Assembly (NCBI GenBank): GCA_024529925.1
Contig: JAFEUB010000314.1
Location: forward strand, 219,001-283,000
Direction: 5' to 3'
Source: Ophthalmolycus amberensis
Lineage: Eukaryota; Chordata; Actinopteri; Perciformes; Zoarcidae
DNA length: 64,000 bases
Under the pieces are notes generated by a model, which did not search any database, was not told where the DNA came from, and worked only from the letters and a program-made list of their open reading frames with translations. The position numbers and the translations under genes were made by a program. This document shows, piece after piece, positions 34,571-48,412 of the stretch. Numbering within the stretch: position 1 is the stretch's first letter; every line of letters begins with the position of its first letter.

Positions 34571-34872
34571 TGCTCATCACGTGGATGCACTACTCACGCG
34601 TCACCGTGAAGCTAGCTAGCTTAGCTGACTCACTGATCTTGGGCTCAGTCACATTAGCTTGGTTGTAATGTGTGATAGCCCCATTTGTGACCCCAGCATG
34701 TTACTCCGAAATTCAGTGACATAGCGTATTTATATTTGATTCAACATGTCGTATTAAGATGCCACTTCCTGCTAATGTTCTTAACATTACCATGAATGAA
34801 TTCCATTCGCAGTGTAGTAGTCCTGTTGTATGGTGACGGGTTTTTTTATGAGTAGTTTCCCTTCTTAGTAGT

Positions 34873-35640
34873 CCTTTAGGCCTTTGATTCTGTAGAGCAT
34901 ATCATTCTGCTTGATAGGCTCGAGGACATAGGTCTTCCAGAAGGTGGTCTGGCTTGGTTTAACAGCTATTTCACTGGGCGTGTAAAATCCGTGAGACCGA
35001 CTGTCCTTGTCCAAGGGTGTTCCACAGAGGTTCATTCTAGGGCCAACCTTCTTCAAAATCGACATAAACGTTGCTCACGCTGCAGGTGGCTCTCACATCC
35101 ATTTGTATGCCAACGACACCATCTTGGACACATCTAGCTCCTTCCTGAACACCGCCCTGACTTCCCTTCAGCCCAGCTTCAATAGTATCCAACATGCTTT
35201 CTCCAACCTTCACCTTCTCTTCCACGACCGAAACAAAATGTATGGTTTTCAACAGACACTTACCACAAACTGCCTGCCGTCCCAAAATCTCCTTCCTCCC
35301 TGAATGGATCAGACCGCCAATTTGTGGATTCCTATAAGTACTTGGGTATCTGGCTAAGACAGTTTGCTCACCTTTAACATCCACATAAACTCACTGCTTT
35401 CCAAAGTCGGATCAATAATTGGTTTCTTGTACTGTAACAAAGCCTCCTTGACCCACTCTCCAATGCACACCCTGGTTAAAAAGACAGCCCTTCCCATCTT
35501 AGACTGTGGTGACGTAATCTACAGGTCCGCCTCCAAAGATCTCCTCGAGAAAGTAGATGTCATCTACCAAACCGTCATCCCCTTCATCACCGGTGCTCCT
35601 TTCAGCACTCATCACTTCAGCCAGTACTACCTAGTCTAAC
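34873..35640 (+). mobile_element. Degenerate LINE reverse transcriptase
   Basis: Frameshifted pieces: AFDSVEHIILLDRLEDIGLP and WFNSYFTGRV, KGVPQRFILGPTFFKI, HLYANDTILDTSSSFLNTAL (catalytic YADD read as YAND), and NIHINSLLSKVGSIIGFLY with DCGDVIYRSASKDLLEKVD. Clearly a non-LTR reverse transcriptase, inactive; clade uncertain. Confidence 0.85.
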
Positions 35641-35785
35641 TAGCCATCACTCCATACCTGCAGATGAATCCACTGGTACCAGTTCAACTATAAAACTATT
35701 ATTGGTAAAGCCCCCACATATCTCCGCTCTCCATCCTCTCCAACAGTAACCGCAATTACGCTCCAGCTATTTCATCATCGTAGGT

Positions 35786-37689
35786 AGCCTATGTCCAGGT
35801 ATGGGAGAAGTTAGTCACCGGTGCTGTCTTTGCTTGTGCTCTAGCTATAGCCTGTTTGTTTTCTATTTTATTACTGCCTAACGGGGTGGCGGGGAGGGAC
35901 AGAAGGGAGAGGAAATATACCCGGCTGCTCCTGTCAGAGATTTTGTAAGCCCTCTGAAAGGGAAATGTGCACAATGTAAAACACAAAACAACTGATTTGA
36001 GCGTTCTGCAGGTGGATAGATGCAGTGGAACCGATGATGGACAGTAGGGCAAGGAAAGGTGCACGCTGTGGAAACGAGACTTTGGGAGGAGATTGGAAAA
36101 AGACTCAAAGCCTTAAATGTAGAAATCAAAAGAGGATGAACTGATCACTAGCAAATGCGGACATTCAAAGGCATGGCCATCTTTCTCCCCACAATGTTTG
36201 CCAGCAGGATCCCTTGCTTATCTGTCCTACGGAGGACCAAACATGTCCGATCAGACCCATATGAACCCTTTTGTACTCACTCCTGTGGATAAGGAGGCAG
36301 TGAGGGGTCGTGAGGTGAACCTCACCACAACACAGCAACAATGAAACCACCAGAGGTGAAAACTGAAACAAGGTATTTAGTTTGGTCTGTTCTTTATCCC
36401 TGTCTATTTTATAAGCTAACACTGGAGGGCGCCATTGTGGCTGCTTTATGCAGACTGCCCACTCTGAGGAAACTGGATGTGAAGAAAAATACCAAACTGT
36501 GTGGCAGGACAGAGAGAGACACAACATCTGGAAGAGGATCAAAACTGTACATTTCTAAGTGTAAGAATCAAACAGACAAAATATTTGTAAATATTAAGTT
36601 TCTTGTTTGTTTTTCTTTTTCTTTTTGAGTGAATGAATGAAATGCCTATTTTGTGACAACAAAAGACAACAGGTGCAGTTTGCAACAACAACAAAAATGG
36701 CCGCCAGATTGAGGTTTCAAATTTATTGGTGAGTAAAGAAATGCTTTCCACTGATGATTATTCATGCCATTACAAAATAACTTTTGTTTCTTTACTTTGT
36801 CCCACATTGCCCATAATCATGTGGGCATCCTGTAGCATCATGATTCTAACCAGGAGAGTCACTGTAGCAGAAATACATCTTCACTGCAGCCTCACACGAC
36901 AGAGGGCCTAAGATGCTGTAGTCAACTCTGCTAGTTTTTTAATTTAAGACTGTGGCTTCATCGCTCTTTGTTTTGGGGTTGTAGTCGATGGAACAACTTC
37001 TCTGCATATATTTTTTCCTTCTTTGTTTTCTCCTTTTATTTTGAAATATATCTTGTGGTCCAACTATACTGCTGATGAGAGCCTAAGAGCCCTGACAAAA
37101 GTCTGCTTTGACTGGCTGATGATGTAATGGTGGAGGGGCGTGGCCTGTGATTCATGGTCAGGACTTCTAAACACAAAGTGCAGCCAACTAAATATTCTCC
37201 CACTTCACATGTAGCAGTGTTTACATGGAGCTACTTGATCACATGTGGGACAGACATGAGGGCTTTGATACCATATGATGCCTCACAGAGAAATGAGATC
37301 ACACAGGTGGTCTGACTTCTTCCCTCCACACACACTGTTGCATTGTGGGTGTGGAGGTTGTGTTGACCTTACAGTGATGTGATGTAGCAGTGGAGAGCTT
37401 CATGCTCCAAACAGTTGAGAGATGAAATGTTCAGTAAATCTTAAAGTCCAGTGCACTTGTAGAGCCCGAGCGCGTGTTTAACAGTGGATCAGACTGGATG
37501 TATGTGGACACACACTTCGCCTCGTCTGTGTTATGAAGGGATTTTGGTTTATTCTTATTTCAACGTGCCCGAAAACTGCAGTCAAGCAAACCAAAATGGC
37601 TTCATATCGCTGAGATAGTTAGAGATCTTGTGTCAGGTCAGTGGTGCATGGACCGCACATGGTTACCACCACACAATGGGGAGGACAGT

Positions 37690-37725
<36 letters not shown>

Positions 37726-37990
37726 AATCTCCAGCTTGGTCTCGATTGCATCAAGTTGCACCTGTTGTCTTGTTTTTACATTCTTTGTTGAATTCAGAAA
37801 CCCAAGACTTGAGACGAAGAAAAATGTTAAATAATGGAATTTAAAAAAAGATGATTATTAAAAAAAGTAAAGTAAAACTATATAAATAAATGCGGTGATG
37901 ATATTTCTGTTTACTTTAGAAGTTATTATACACTGTATGCTGTGATTCTGATCTGGGAAACATTAAAGACATTCATAGCCAGTCTGATGA
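35786..37990. repeat. Array block B: 3'-flanking segment of GVIN copy B
   Basis: Near-identical to 8495-10680. It starts abruptly within the sequence GTAGCCTATGTCCAGG next to LINE debris, so the unit junction lies at about 35780. A 2-bp deletion in the AGAGAGGATG stretch breaks the open frame seen in block A. Confidence 0.85.
37690..37722. repeat. (AC)n microsatellite, block B
   Basis: Same length and position within the block as 10390-10422. Confidence 0.9.
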
Positions 37991-38005
37991 TTTTGTCTCT
38001 TTATT
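37962..38005. terminator. Convergent polyadenylation signals, unit B
   Basis: Plus ATTAAA at 37962-37967, minus AATAAA at 38000-38005. Same spacing as unit A. Confidence 0.6.
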
Positions 38006-39392
38006 GATATCGTGAACAAAAGTAAGTATACAATTAAGAAAAAATGATATTTTGAATTATTTTAAAGTGTAAATATGTGGAATTTGATTTAAAAAATACA
38101 TATATTTAGAGTAGAAGAGACGACATGAACCTAAATATGTAGATATTTGGAACCAGATACTTAATTGAAATAAAAACAGACTTAAAAAGTTGAGTAGCAA
38201 AATATATTCTTATCAATTAGATAAGACAACGTATACCTATGCATGTTGACATTCACACTGAATGATGGTTTAAAAGATTGGAATTGTAAATGTTTTCCAT
38301 CATATACTTCACAAATAAAAAAAGAATTGTAAGATTCAATGATTCTGACTACAATTGTACATCAAACTTAATCTGATAAAAATGTCCTCTTATGATAATA
38401 CCACATAGAGACTAAGTGACGTTTTAAAAGATGAATAAAATAAATGTTGACATTTAAAATTGGACACGTCACAGAAAAAAAAGGCTGAATAAAAGATATG
38501 ACATTTGATTCACAAAGTACATCTTTTCACTGAGAATATAATGACAATCATCTTTCACAAAAACATTTAAATCAAAGTCTGATCATCCAACATGTGCCCC
38601 TAACATGTACATTGACTCAATATAGCTATATATCAACAAGTATTTCAACTTTTCCACATCAAAATAAACATAGTTAAAGCAGATTCATTTTATTAAACAT
38701 GTTAAATGTGATCTGAGCACTGCAGTGATTTTCTGATATTCTCCTATTGTAAGCCATTGTGGTGAAATATATCTGTGTACTTACAATATTGCAAGGTTTT
38801 TATTTGTCATTGTATGACAGGGTTGCAACAAAAAAAAATGTAATTGTTGTCCCAATTCGCTGCATAGGAAAGAAAGAAAAAACTATATTATATATGTAGG
38901 GTGGAGGAATGAAGGAGTCTAGCAGCCAGAGGAAAGAAGCTGTTGTGAAGTCTGGTGGTTTGGCAGCTGATACTTCTGTATCTCTCTCCAGACAGCAGCA
39001 GGGTGAACAGGTTGTGGCTCGGTGGGTTTTATCTTTTAATGTTGTTTTAACTCTTCACAGACTCCTCTTCTCACTAATATCACTGATGCACTGATTCTCA
39101 TGATGTTCTGGGCAGTTTTAATCACCCTCTGTAGAGCCCTCCTGTCCTGTGCCGTGCACATCCTCTGCCAGTTTATAATGTTTGAAGTCAGGATGCTTTC
39201 TATTGCTCCTCTGTAAAAGTTGACAAGAACCTGGCACAGGAATTTTGTCTGCAACCTTGTCATATTGTTATGTCCTGTTACTATTTGTGATTCTCCTCTT
39301 TGTCGTATAAAACAAGTAAGATCTAAATATACACGAGAGGATAATGAATATATATGAGGATGTGCACCTCTGTAACCACAAAGCATGTAATC
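38006..39392 (-). other. GVIN copy B 3' UTR with LINE fragment
   Basis: Homologous to the copy A 3' UTR but with fewer AT-rich repeat units. It is interrupted at about 38788-39245 by a minus-strand LINE tail (CQVLVNFYRGAIESILTSNI and DRRALQRVIKTAQNI; the end carries GACAAATAAAAACC). Copies A and C lack this insertion. Confidence 0.65.
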
Positions 39393-42300
39393 TCACTTGA
39401 TGTTAAAGGAGACTTTGATGCTTTCCTCTGCTTGCTTACATGTGATATCTTTCCATGTTGCAGGAATGTCAGCAGGTTTTGCAGTGAATGCTTCGGCAAA
39501 CTGCTGGTTGAACTTTGCCAGTACATATTTCCAGTAGTCTGATGCCTGAAGGCTTGCATCTGGAGGAATTCTCCAGTCTGGGTAAATGGCCGTGTAATCC
39601 TTGAAGGGGTGCCATTCACCATTTGTAGCAGCGCAGCTAAAACACTGGTCACTGATCACACAGGAGGAGCATACGTCAGTGACAAGTTTTTTTGTCCCAG
39701 TCCACCTCCTTTTACCCAGAGCCTGTGGCCGATGTAGTGAAGCAAAGTGTTCACCATGTTCTTTTCCTCCTGCCTCACAAGGCGCTTTGCAGAATGGACA
39801 CTGTTTACCACATCCAATCAGTTCGGTGAAAATCTCGTTCTGAGGATTCACATTTAATTTCTTTAGTTTCATTTGGATGTTTGTTTCTTTAAACGTCTCT
39901 TGAAGGTCTTGTGCCATGTCCTTCACACACTCAGTCAGCCATTGAGCAAACTGTTCCTGGTCGGCATTGTTCAGGATCATGAAAGCACCAAGAGCATCTT
40001 GGCAAATGACCAGTTTATCACCAAGTTCCTGACAGACATTTTTAACAAATGACTTCAAGTTTCCACTCTTTTCTGTTTTAGCTTTGTTGACGGCATCATT
40101 TATGCTCCGGATTCTTGACTGAGCATGTTTATCCTCAAACTCAATCATCGTAGACCCATTTGAGAAGTGTTCCACTATTTGGTTGAGTATCCAGTTCTTT
40201 ACATACTCTTCATAAGAGCAAATGTAGCTCTGATAGTTTTTAAAGTCATCCTTTGATAGCAAATCCAGTAAAACTGAAGACTGGAAGAACATTCGTGTGC
40301 TGAACGTCTGGTTTGTCTTCATTTCACCAATGATATCAGGACCCAAGGAACGGTAGACAAAGTCTTCGACTGCAGGCCTCAAGCAGTGATCCGTGAATTC
40401 TTCTGCCTTCTTCTGGCACTGGTCTCGGTCATCGAACACATCTTTAAAATCAGTGCGGAACTTTTCCTTGTTTTGGTTCAGACATCTGTAGGGATCATTA
40501 TCACGTATGAAATCCTCATGCAGTTTCTGAAACTGTCTGGCTGCAACTCCACAGATGTGCTGTTTCAGAGAAACTTCAAACTCGATCTCTATCTTGACAC
40601 TCTGATTGTTTTGCAGGCTCTTGTCAATCATGTGTAAGATCTCCTATATGTAAGTGTCATGGTAATTGTTTTTTCTTTCCATTCTTTCAGTCACAAACTG
40701 TGTGCAACTTGCAATGATACAGTCAGCGAGGTGTTGTACAGCCTTTACGTGATCTTCAATGTTAAAGAACTTGCTGACTTTGTGTTTAAGCTGGTTGTAA
40801 AATCCTTCCGCTGTATATTTGAAAGGCACCAGTCCACAATCTTTCAGATTTTTTTGACTTAATAATTCACATGCATGACTCCCCTTGTGTGATACATTGT
40901 CTCTCAGGCAGCAGGACACATTTGTGATGACATTTTTGGTCTTTTGTTTAGAAAAGGAGAGTTCATTTACTGTTTCTTTCCACATCTTATCAAATTCTAT
41001 GTCTAGCTCTTTGTCTTCCATCTTGACTTTTTTTCCCCGACATTCGTCTATCAATGCACACACTCTCTCTTCTAATTGTTTGGTGTGGTTCTCCTTGATT
41101 CTATCAAGTTCTGTCATCCCCTGTCTGATGTCAGCTGCTGCTGTGAGCTGATTAAACACAGAGCTCTCCATTTCTCGTCGAAGATTCTTTGCACTGTTTG
41201 CAAAGTCCTCTCTGTATCCTTCAACTAGATAGACATGACCCTCTGTTTGCTTGAAGTACTTTGCCAGATTTTCAAGAAGCGTCGTCTCCCATTTAGATAG
41301 CTCTGTGCAAGCTTCACTTTTCAACTGTGTGAGAAGTTCTGACATGTCAGATGTCACAGATTTCACAGCAACTGTACCAAAGTTGTTAATCTTTGTTTCT
41401 GCATGTGTAACCCACGTGTACATTTCTTTTTTGAATTCCCATTCCCATTTGTTGAATTCTGTGCACAGCCTCATGTATGCATCAGCCACCAGGCTGTTTC
41501 TGAAGCTGAATATGAAGTTTTCATGCTTCACTGCATTCCAAAGACTTTTCATCCACTCTCTAAACTCCAAGATATTATGAGCGGATGATTCACAACATTC
41601 CAACATTTGGATTATGTTCTTCTTGAGCTCATACACAGTTTCGCTGTACCCTGCATTGACTGGTGCCATTGGTGGGTTTCCATTCCAGAGTCCAGGAATG
41701 TAGCAGTTCCCAGTGTCGGGACTGTACTCCATCACATCAGTGAAGCTCTTGTTCTCTTCTTTCTTTTCCATTTTGGCTGCTGCCTGGGTCATCTCGTTTA
41801 ACTGTTCCAAGAGCAGTTTCCTGTCTCGTAAGTTCTTGTCATGGGCTGAAACGTCTGACACATTCTGGTGAACAAACTGACATTTGGGCTTTTTGCCCAC
41901 CTCTTTCATCCTGAGGAAAGCATGCACAACTATTTGTAGGATGTCTTTCATATCTGTTGAATTCTCCATTGCAATATTGATGATGGTGATATCACTCAGC
42001 CCCACAACAAATGTTGCAAGCTCATTGTCGTGCTCATGGCTGTTGTCCAGTTGTGCAAGCTCTGGTGACTTTAAGCCCTCGGTGTCAATGATCACCATGA
42101 AGTCACAGTTGAGTACTTTTTTAACATCTTCATTGATTCTGATGAGCAACATAAAGGCACCTCGAGTGCATCGACCACTGCTGACTGCAAACTGCACTCC
42201 AAACATGGTGTTGAGGAGAGTGGACTTCCCTGTGCTCTGAACTCCAAGAACTGTGACTACCAGTGTCTTGCTCTTAGGAGACATCAAGTCATTGAGCTGA

Positions 42301-44074
42301 GAAAGAACATCACTAACCCATCTGAGAGGTATGTTGGATGCCTCTCCATCTACAAGCTCAAGAGGAAATCCATCAAGTAACAATTGTGCACATAGTTTGG
42401 GCAGATGCTGTAATTGTTGACGTGATAGGTCTGTTTCTGGAAAGGAAAGTGAAGCTTCATAGATCTGACCCATTTCACGGAAGAAGTGTTCAGTCCCCAA
42501 TGAGCTGTTGGAAAGTTGTCTGTCAATGTCTTTGATTTCTTCTTTGTTTTCAGAATTTTTGCATTTCTCTTTGTACTGCTCCCTGAGAACAGACAATTTC
42601 TCTCGAGACACGTTATCGAGGTTCATTCGCATCCATTTCAGGAAATAGCACCTCTCTATCCCTGGGCTTGATATTGCATTGATGAAACATGTCATTGCAT
42701 TTGACATGGCGGAAGAGTTTTGTTTTTCCCGAAGTTTTGTTTTCTGTATCTGAAGATTACTTTTGTAGTCTTCTATTTTTTCAGCCCCGACATTTCGAAG
42801 CCGAAATTCTTCCTTCTCTAAGCGAGTCAGGTCCTTCCATATTTGGCCTTGCAAGGGCAGCTGAGCTTCTTTGTATTCAAGGATATCTTGAATGTCAGCA
42901 GTGATGAAGTCTGCATTTTTCTTGGCAGTCTGGCACTCTGAAGAGTCTTCATCAACGCAGATCCCCAGTTTATGGGCAATGTGAGCCATCTGCTCGATTC
43001 CCATCTTCATCTTTGAGTCCTCAACTACATTGCTGACCGTTTCCCGCAATTTTTTGACAAAGTCTGCATAATTCATTTGTTTAGTCTTCAAAAGGATGTT
43101 GCTGTTACTCAAGCCCAGCTTGGTTGCTACCTTTTTGAGAGCATCTTTACTGGAGTCCTTGCTTTGATGGTTCCCAACCAAGAAGATCTGTGCCTTGTGG
43201 TGTTGGTTGGTCAGCAGCTCGCACTCAGAGTCCAAAGTGTCAAAGAACACAAAAACTGCTGCAGATGTCTCACACAAAAATGAAAATTGTGTTTCAAATG
43301 AAGCAATGTCCCCACGAAGGTTAGCTACAGCTACTGGCTCACTGAAGACATCCATGTTTTTGTTCCCACAAGGAAGGTACCAAGTGATTTCAACCAGTCC
43401 ATTGGATATTCTCTTTGGACTGTCACCACACTCCATATCATGATGAACAAAGGTATCATGGAACTGCTGAGAATTGATCAGAAGCTGATTGAGGATCTCT
43501 GACTTGGACAAGGAGCACTCACCCAGTCTCACAAAAGATATCATTAGAAGTTCAGAGAGAACAATTCTGTCTTCAATAAAGCCTTTGGATTCTGAGAGGG
43601 ACTGAGGTCTGTACTTTTTAACAATGTCTCTCAGGGCCCAAAGCATGAGTGTGCACTGCTTTGTGTCACAATTAGGAAGCAACAGAGGCACAGAAAGCTG
43701 ACACATAGACATTTTGAGTGCCATTTCCTGCCGTACAAAACCATCAGAACACAGAAAGAGTGCAGTGATTATGTCAAGGGGGTTTAGCATGTCACCTAAA
43801 TGCAGATTGTCAAACAGATCATCAAAATCTAACTCTGTCTTTCCTGATGCAGCATCAACGTTTGACTCACATGCAGATTTACATTTCGCATTCCTAGCTG
43901 TGACATTAACCATCATCAGTTTCTTTAGGAAGTACCATGGAAGATCTGAATTACACTTGGCAGGTTCATCAGTGATGGTCTTCTTGTCAATCTGAAGTAT
44001 TGTGCTCAGGGATAGCTTCTCAGGGTAGAGCTGCTCCAACCCCAGATCCTCCAATAAGTTCTCTAGATGCGTCT
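39393..44074 (-). pseudogene. gvin1-like: Interferon-induced very large GTPase (GVIN/VLIG), copy B, large exon with one in-frame stop
   Basis: Closely related to copy A along its whole length. It begins after the acceptor TTTCTTCAG in phase 1 (no ATG at that point) and ends TGA at 39393-39395. The G domain is intact (GVQSTGKSTLLNTMFG, GRCTRGAFML, DTEGL, HQNV). The C-terminal cluster reads CGKQCPFCKAPC. A single TAG at 40644-40646 replaces a Gln codon (copies A and C: TYIQEILHMID) and would remove the last 417 residues, including the Cys/His cluster. The frame is otherwise open on both sides. It could be a recent pseudogene, a truncated but working protein, an allele, or a sequencing error. 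Confidence 0.85.
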
Positions 44075-44533
44075 CTGAAGAAATGAAAACAATGAATATT
44101 AAACCCTTTATTGGTTATTTCAATATTCATAAGCATGGATCAAAGTTGTAACATTTAAATTTGTTGAGCTGTAACACAGTTTTAATATGGTGCACCTAAC
44201 TAAAATGAAGGCCTATGTTGATGTTGGTCAGGCAGTCAGTAATCTGTCTGTCCAATTATTGGGTCTAGATAACGAATACTTCAATACTAGAAAGTGAAAC
44301 CTTATGTTTTGGCAACCCTTTGACATTTTCTCTAGTCTAGCCTAAAGTTTTGAACAAGAGATATCAAAATCTAATGGGTAGCTTGTCATGGAATTGTCAG
44401 CTAAAGGACTTGAAAGAGGTGTATGAAGACATTGTTTTTCAATTTCATTTAATTTTGATCAATTCATAAATCAAAAAGTGAACTATCTATCAAACTATCA
44501 AAAGGAAGTTTAGGTTTTAGGATGCATCGTTAG

Positions 44534-44964
44534 TAGGGGTGTAACGGTTCACAAAATTCACGGTTCGGTACGTTTCGATACAGTAGAAAACTATAAATGC
44601 CAGAGAAATGTACTTGATTTTAAAATATATTTATTCATTACAACTAACATCATGAAGTTATTCTTTGACTTTGTACAATGATGGAACTATACCTGAGTGA
44701 CCCATCTTCTGGGGTGTCTTCTTAGCAACACATAAGCATAAAAAACAAAAACTGCTCCTTAATGTTATGTAGTATTGTTACTTACATCTTGCTTACATCT
44801 TGTATTGTTACTTACATCTTGCAAAAGAGATTTTTAATCTCAATGGGACTACCTGGTTAAATAAAGTTTTTTTTTATTCAAACGTATTCGGTTCGTCATG
44901 CGTACCGAACCGTGAGCCTCGTACCGAACGGTTCTATACAAATACGCGTATCGTTACACCCCTA
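44534..44964. mobile_element. hAT-type MITE with perfect 8-bp target duplication
   Basis: 431 bp, ends TAGGGGTGTAACGGTTC and GTATCGTTACACCCCTA. ATCGTTAG flanks it at 44526-44533 and 44965-44972. Copy A has the empty site (GATGCATCGTTAGGCATT at about 17240). The right part of the element is duplicated at 45965-46075. Confidence 0.9.
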
Positions 44965-46679
44965 ATCGTTAGGCATTTGTGCACCAGTACTAGTGTTGGC
45001 AAAAACTGAATGAATAAATATTTTGAACTGAATCTTTCGCAAGTTTGATTCATACTGCGTCTACATTGGTATGTGTTGCCTCCAGGAAATAGCCACAGCC
45101 TTGCACTTTAAAGGCCCACGTCCTTGGCTTTTATATTTTGCTAAACTAACTGCCAGCAATCAAAATGGGAGCATTGCAGCCTTAAACCGTGTTACAAACT
45201 CACTCAAGTACTGCATGGCTAAGTTTAGCTTCCTTTAAGCAGTATGGGTGGGAAAATTTGTAAGTCTGTTTTAATGCTTTTTCAGGTCTGTCTGCAAGAC
45301 AACAAGCAATCAACTTTTAAGATGATTGTTTTCTGAACGGCAGGCCGGCACGAATTTACCTCTGTTTGCGTCTTTGCATTGACTTTGTTTTGTAATTGAA
45401 AATTTCACTTAGTGCTTGGTGTGAACACACCATTAGAGTGTCTGTATGCAGTCTTGAGTAGATTGGGACAGGAGGGATTGAAGCCTAAATTGAAAAGTGC
45501 AACTTCTTCCAGACAGAGATCAAAGTACTAAAGAATATTGTCTAAAAATGCAGGGTTTCCATGAGGGCTGTCACAAAATCTCACTACGCTATTATCATGG
45601 CCGCACGCTAATGTGTATGTTTGTGTGTGCTTTGTGTGAATCTGACTGGGTGCAAACATGATGTAGAAATTTCATTGATTTTGACTTTCTCTCAACTTTA
45701 TCTTTCATTATGTGTGTTTGTGTGAGTGTGATATAAAGTTTTTGCATTGGCTTTGAGTGGGCTTACCCATTTTCATTGACATATTTGAATACAGGGACTA
45801 AAACTGCACAGTAACCGTATTCAGTAAGGTGTTTTATGTTTTCTATAGTGTCACAAATTTTGATCTCGACAATAAATAGTTATGAGATAGAGATGCTTGC
45901 ATCTAATTCATTCCTCTTTTATTTGATTCTTCTTTTGGAAACCTCTACAGAGTTCTGGTAAACTACCTGGTTAAATAAAGTTTTTTTTTATTCAAACGTA
46001 TTCGGTTCGTCATGCGTACCGAACCGTGAGCCTCGTACCGAACGGTTCAATACGAATACGCGTATCGTTACACCCCTAATCGTTAGGCATTTGTGCACCA
46101 GTACTAGTGTTGGCAAAAACTGAATGAATAAATATTTTGAACTGAATCTTTTGCAAGTTTGATTCATACTGTGTCTACATTGGTATGTGTTGCCTCCAGG
46201 AAATAGCCATAGCCTTGCACTTTACAGGCCCACGTCCTTGGCTTTTATATTTTGCTGAACTAACTGCCAACAATCAAAATGGGAGCATTGCAGCCTTAAA
46301 CCGTGTTACAAACTCACTCAAGTACTGCATGGCTAAGTTTAGCTTCCTTTAAGCAGTATGGGTGGGACATGCATTTTCCCCTCTGTGCTTACCGTAGCTG
46401 TATGCGCTCGCTGCTGAGACTGTTTCGTACTGCAAACCCAAATACTCGTCTCAACTTGACTCGTCTCAGGCCAGAAGCTATTCTGTTTCTTCCCTCTTTC
46501 CATTTTTACCTTCCTAAAGACTTCTCTAACCCTCAATATCTGTGAGTCAGTACAGTTTAAGGAAATGAACAAACAAAAAGGACTTGTCAGCTTGCAGACT
46601 GCATCTAAAATGTGATTCTGCTTTCATACCTATGACCACTACAATGTTTCTGCTCTCAATATACAGGTCATTTTGTTAG

Positions 46680-47135
46680 CCAGTGTGACAAAGAGAGAAT
46701 CTCCCTTCAGATCCGGGCTCCTGCACAGAAGGAGGCTACCCTACAGCCATCAGACAGTGCTGCAGCCCACTTCCTGAGGAAAGTGACCCCCAGAGGTCAG
46801 ACACTGAAGGTCAGTTAAATCAAGGTCCCTCTGTTAGTTGGGGCCCTGTCCTGATGCAAATTATATATTAAGGGTATAGCAAGAGTATTGCTTATTGACA
46901 TAGGGTCAATGGTTTCTACCATTACTGAGACCTTGTTCAATCAACACTTTATGGAATAACTCCAGTCCTGCTAATGGCTGCAGCCAGCTGCGGCCAACGT
47001 CCTGGACTTGCTTTACCATAAGGGAGAGTGCCTTTTGGCCTTCATAATTCCCCAAATACATTTCCGAGGTTAATAGAGCAAATGTTTGGGCCCCAGCATT
47101 TCCTGACTTTGCCCCTGTTTCTTGATGAAGTAAGT
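46680..47135 (+). mobile_element. Gypsy-like reverse transcriptase remnant
   Basis: MPFGLHNSPNTFPRLIEQMF followed by a degraded LFLDEVSV resembles the gypsy MPFGLCNAPATFQRLM...YLDD region. An upstream open stretch at 46673-46800 (SQCDKERISLQIRAPAQKEA) is of unknown nature. Shared with copy A at about 17810-18150, so older than the duplication. Confidence 0.5.
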
Positions 47136-47164
47136 GTCCCCTATTTTTCTTTAGAGCAGCACTT

Positions 47165-47690
47165 ACGCGGTGTTCACATCAAACATTTGATCCCAGGACT
47201 ATTTGTGTTTATTTGCGTTACTCAGGCGGCATGTGCAGGAATATATGTACAGTTTACCTCCATATAGATACCAACAATGTTTTTTTTTGCCTTTTCTTGC
47301 TACTATCAACAATGGCCGAAATAACCTTTTCCTTTGTGCACGTTGGGGGAGTCCCACGTGTGTCGGAAAACCAAACGCCGTCTGGGTTCATAACATCATA
47401 TGGAGGAGCTTCACCAAGCTATATTTACTGTATTTAGCAGATTTTACAGTGATTTAATTGCAATAATCGGATCAAAAAGATTCCCAAATTACATCATGAT
47501 GAAAATTTGTAAGTCTGTTTTAATGCTTTTTCAGGTCTGTTTGCAAGACAACAAGCAATCAACTTTTAAGATGATTGTTTTCTGAACGGCAGGCCGGCAC
47601 AAATTTGCCTCTGTTTGCGTCTTTGCATTGACTTTGTTTTGTAATTGAAAAGTTCACTTAGTGTTTGGTGTGAACACACCATTAGAGTGT
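47165..47690. mobile_element. MITE-like element with GTGTTCACA ends
   Basis: Left GGTGTTCACATCAAACATTT and right AGTGTTTGGTGTGAACACACC are inverted. Related ends occur at 18170-18520 and at 50752-51910. Superfamily not determined. Confidence 0.4.
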
Positions 47691-47941
47691 CTGGATGCAG
47701 TCTTGAGTAGATTGGGACAGGAGGGATTGAAGCCTAAATAGAAAAAGTGCAACTTCTTCCAGACAGAGATCAAAGTACAAAAGAATATTGTCTCAAAACA
47801 GTGTTTCCACGATTGCTGTCACAATATCAGAATCTCACTACGCTATTATCATGGCCGCACGCTAATGTGTATGTTTGTGTGTGCTATGTGTGAATCTGAC
47901 TGGGTGCAAACATGATGTAGAAATTTCATTGATTTTGGCTT

Positions 47942-48412
47942 TGTCATGTGGTGGTTCACAGGTAGGACCCAAACGCAAGACCACAGGAGACCGAAGTTGA
48001 TATGAACAGGCTTTATTCAGACTGGGTGAAGGTGTGGAGCCCGTGGTCCGACACCAGAGTAGGCCGATCGGCGGCGTGTAATCCGTGGAACAAAGGAGGG
48101 CAGAGGATGCCACGACGTTGAAGCGGGTGAAGACGGTACGACCTGACAACCCCAGACTGCAGGACCAGAGTTTATATAGTGTTAGGGGAATCATTAGTGG
48201 GACCTGAGTCTGGTGTGTCAGGCCGCAGGAGGTGATCGGCTGGAGTGTCCTCAGCTGTGCACAATCAAGGGCGTGGCCATGGGAGGTGTCTGGAGGCAGA
48301 GGACAACACAGAGCACATGGCACACAATAACAAACGGGAATGACAGGACACATGAGGAGAGGAGATCAGGGGAAACACACAACGGGGCAGACAGGGATCC
48401 TGGATCCTGACA
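47942..48412 (-). mobile_element. Solo LTR (TGTCA...TGACA), minus orientation
   Basis: 471 bp, flanked by perfect 5-bp duplications GGCTT (47937-47941 and 48413-48417). Read on the minus strand it has CTATATAAACTCTGG and later AATAAAGCCTG, the promoter and polyadenylation layout of an LTR. Absent from copy A and from the first copy of the local duplication (about 45680). Confidence 0.85.
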
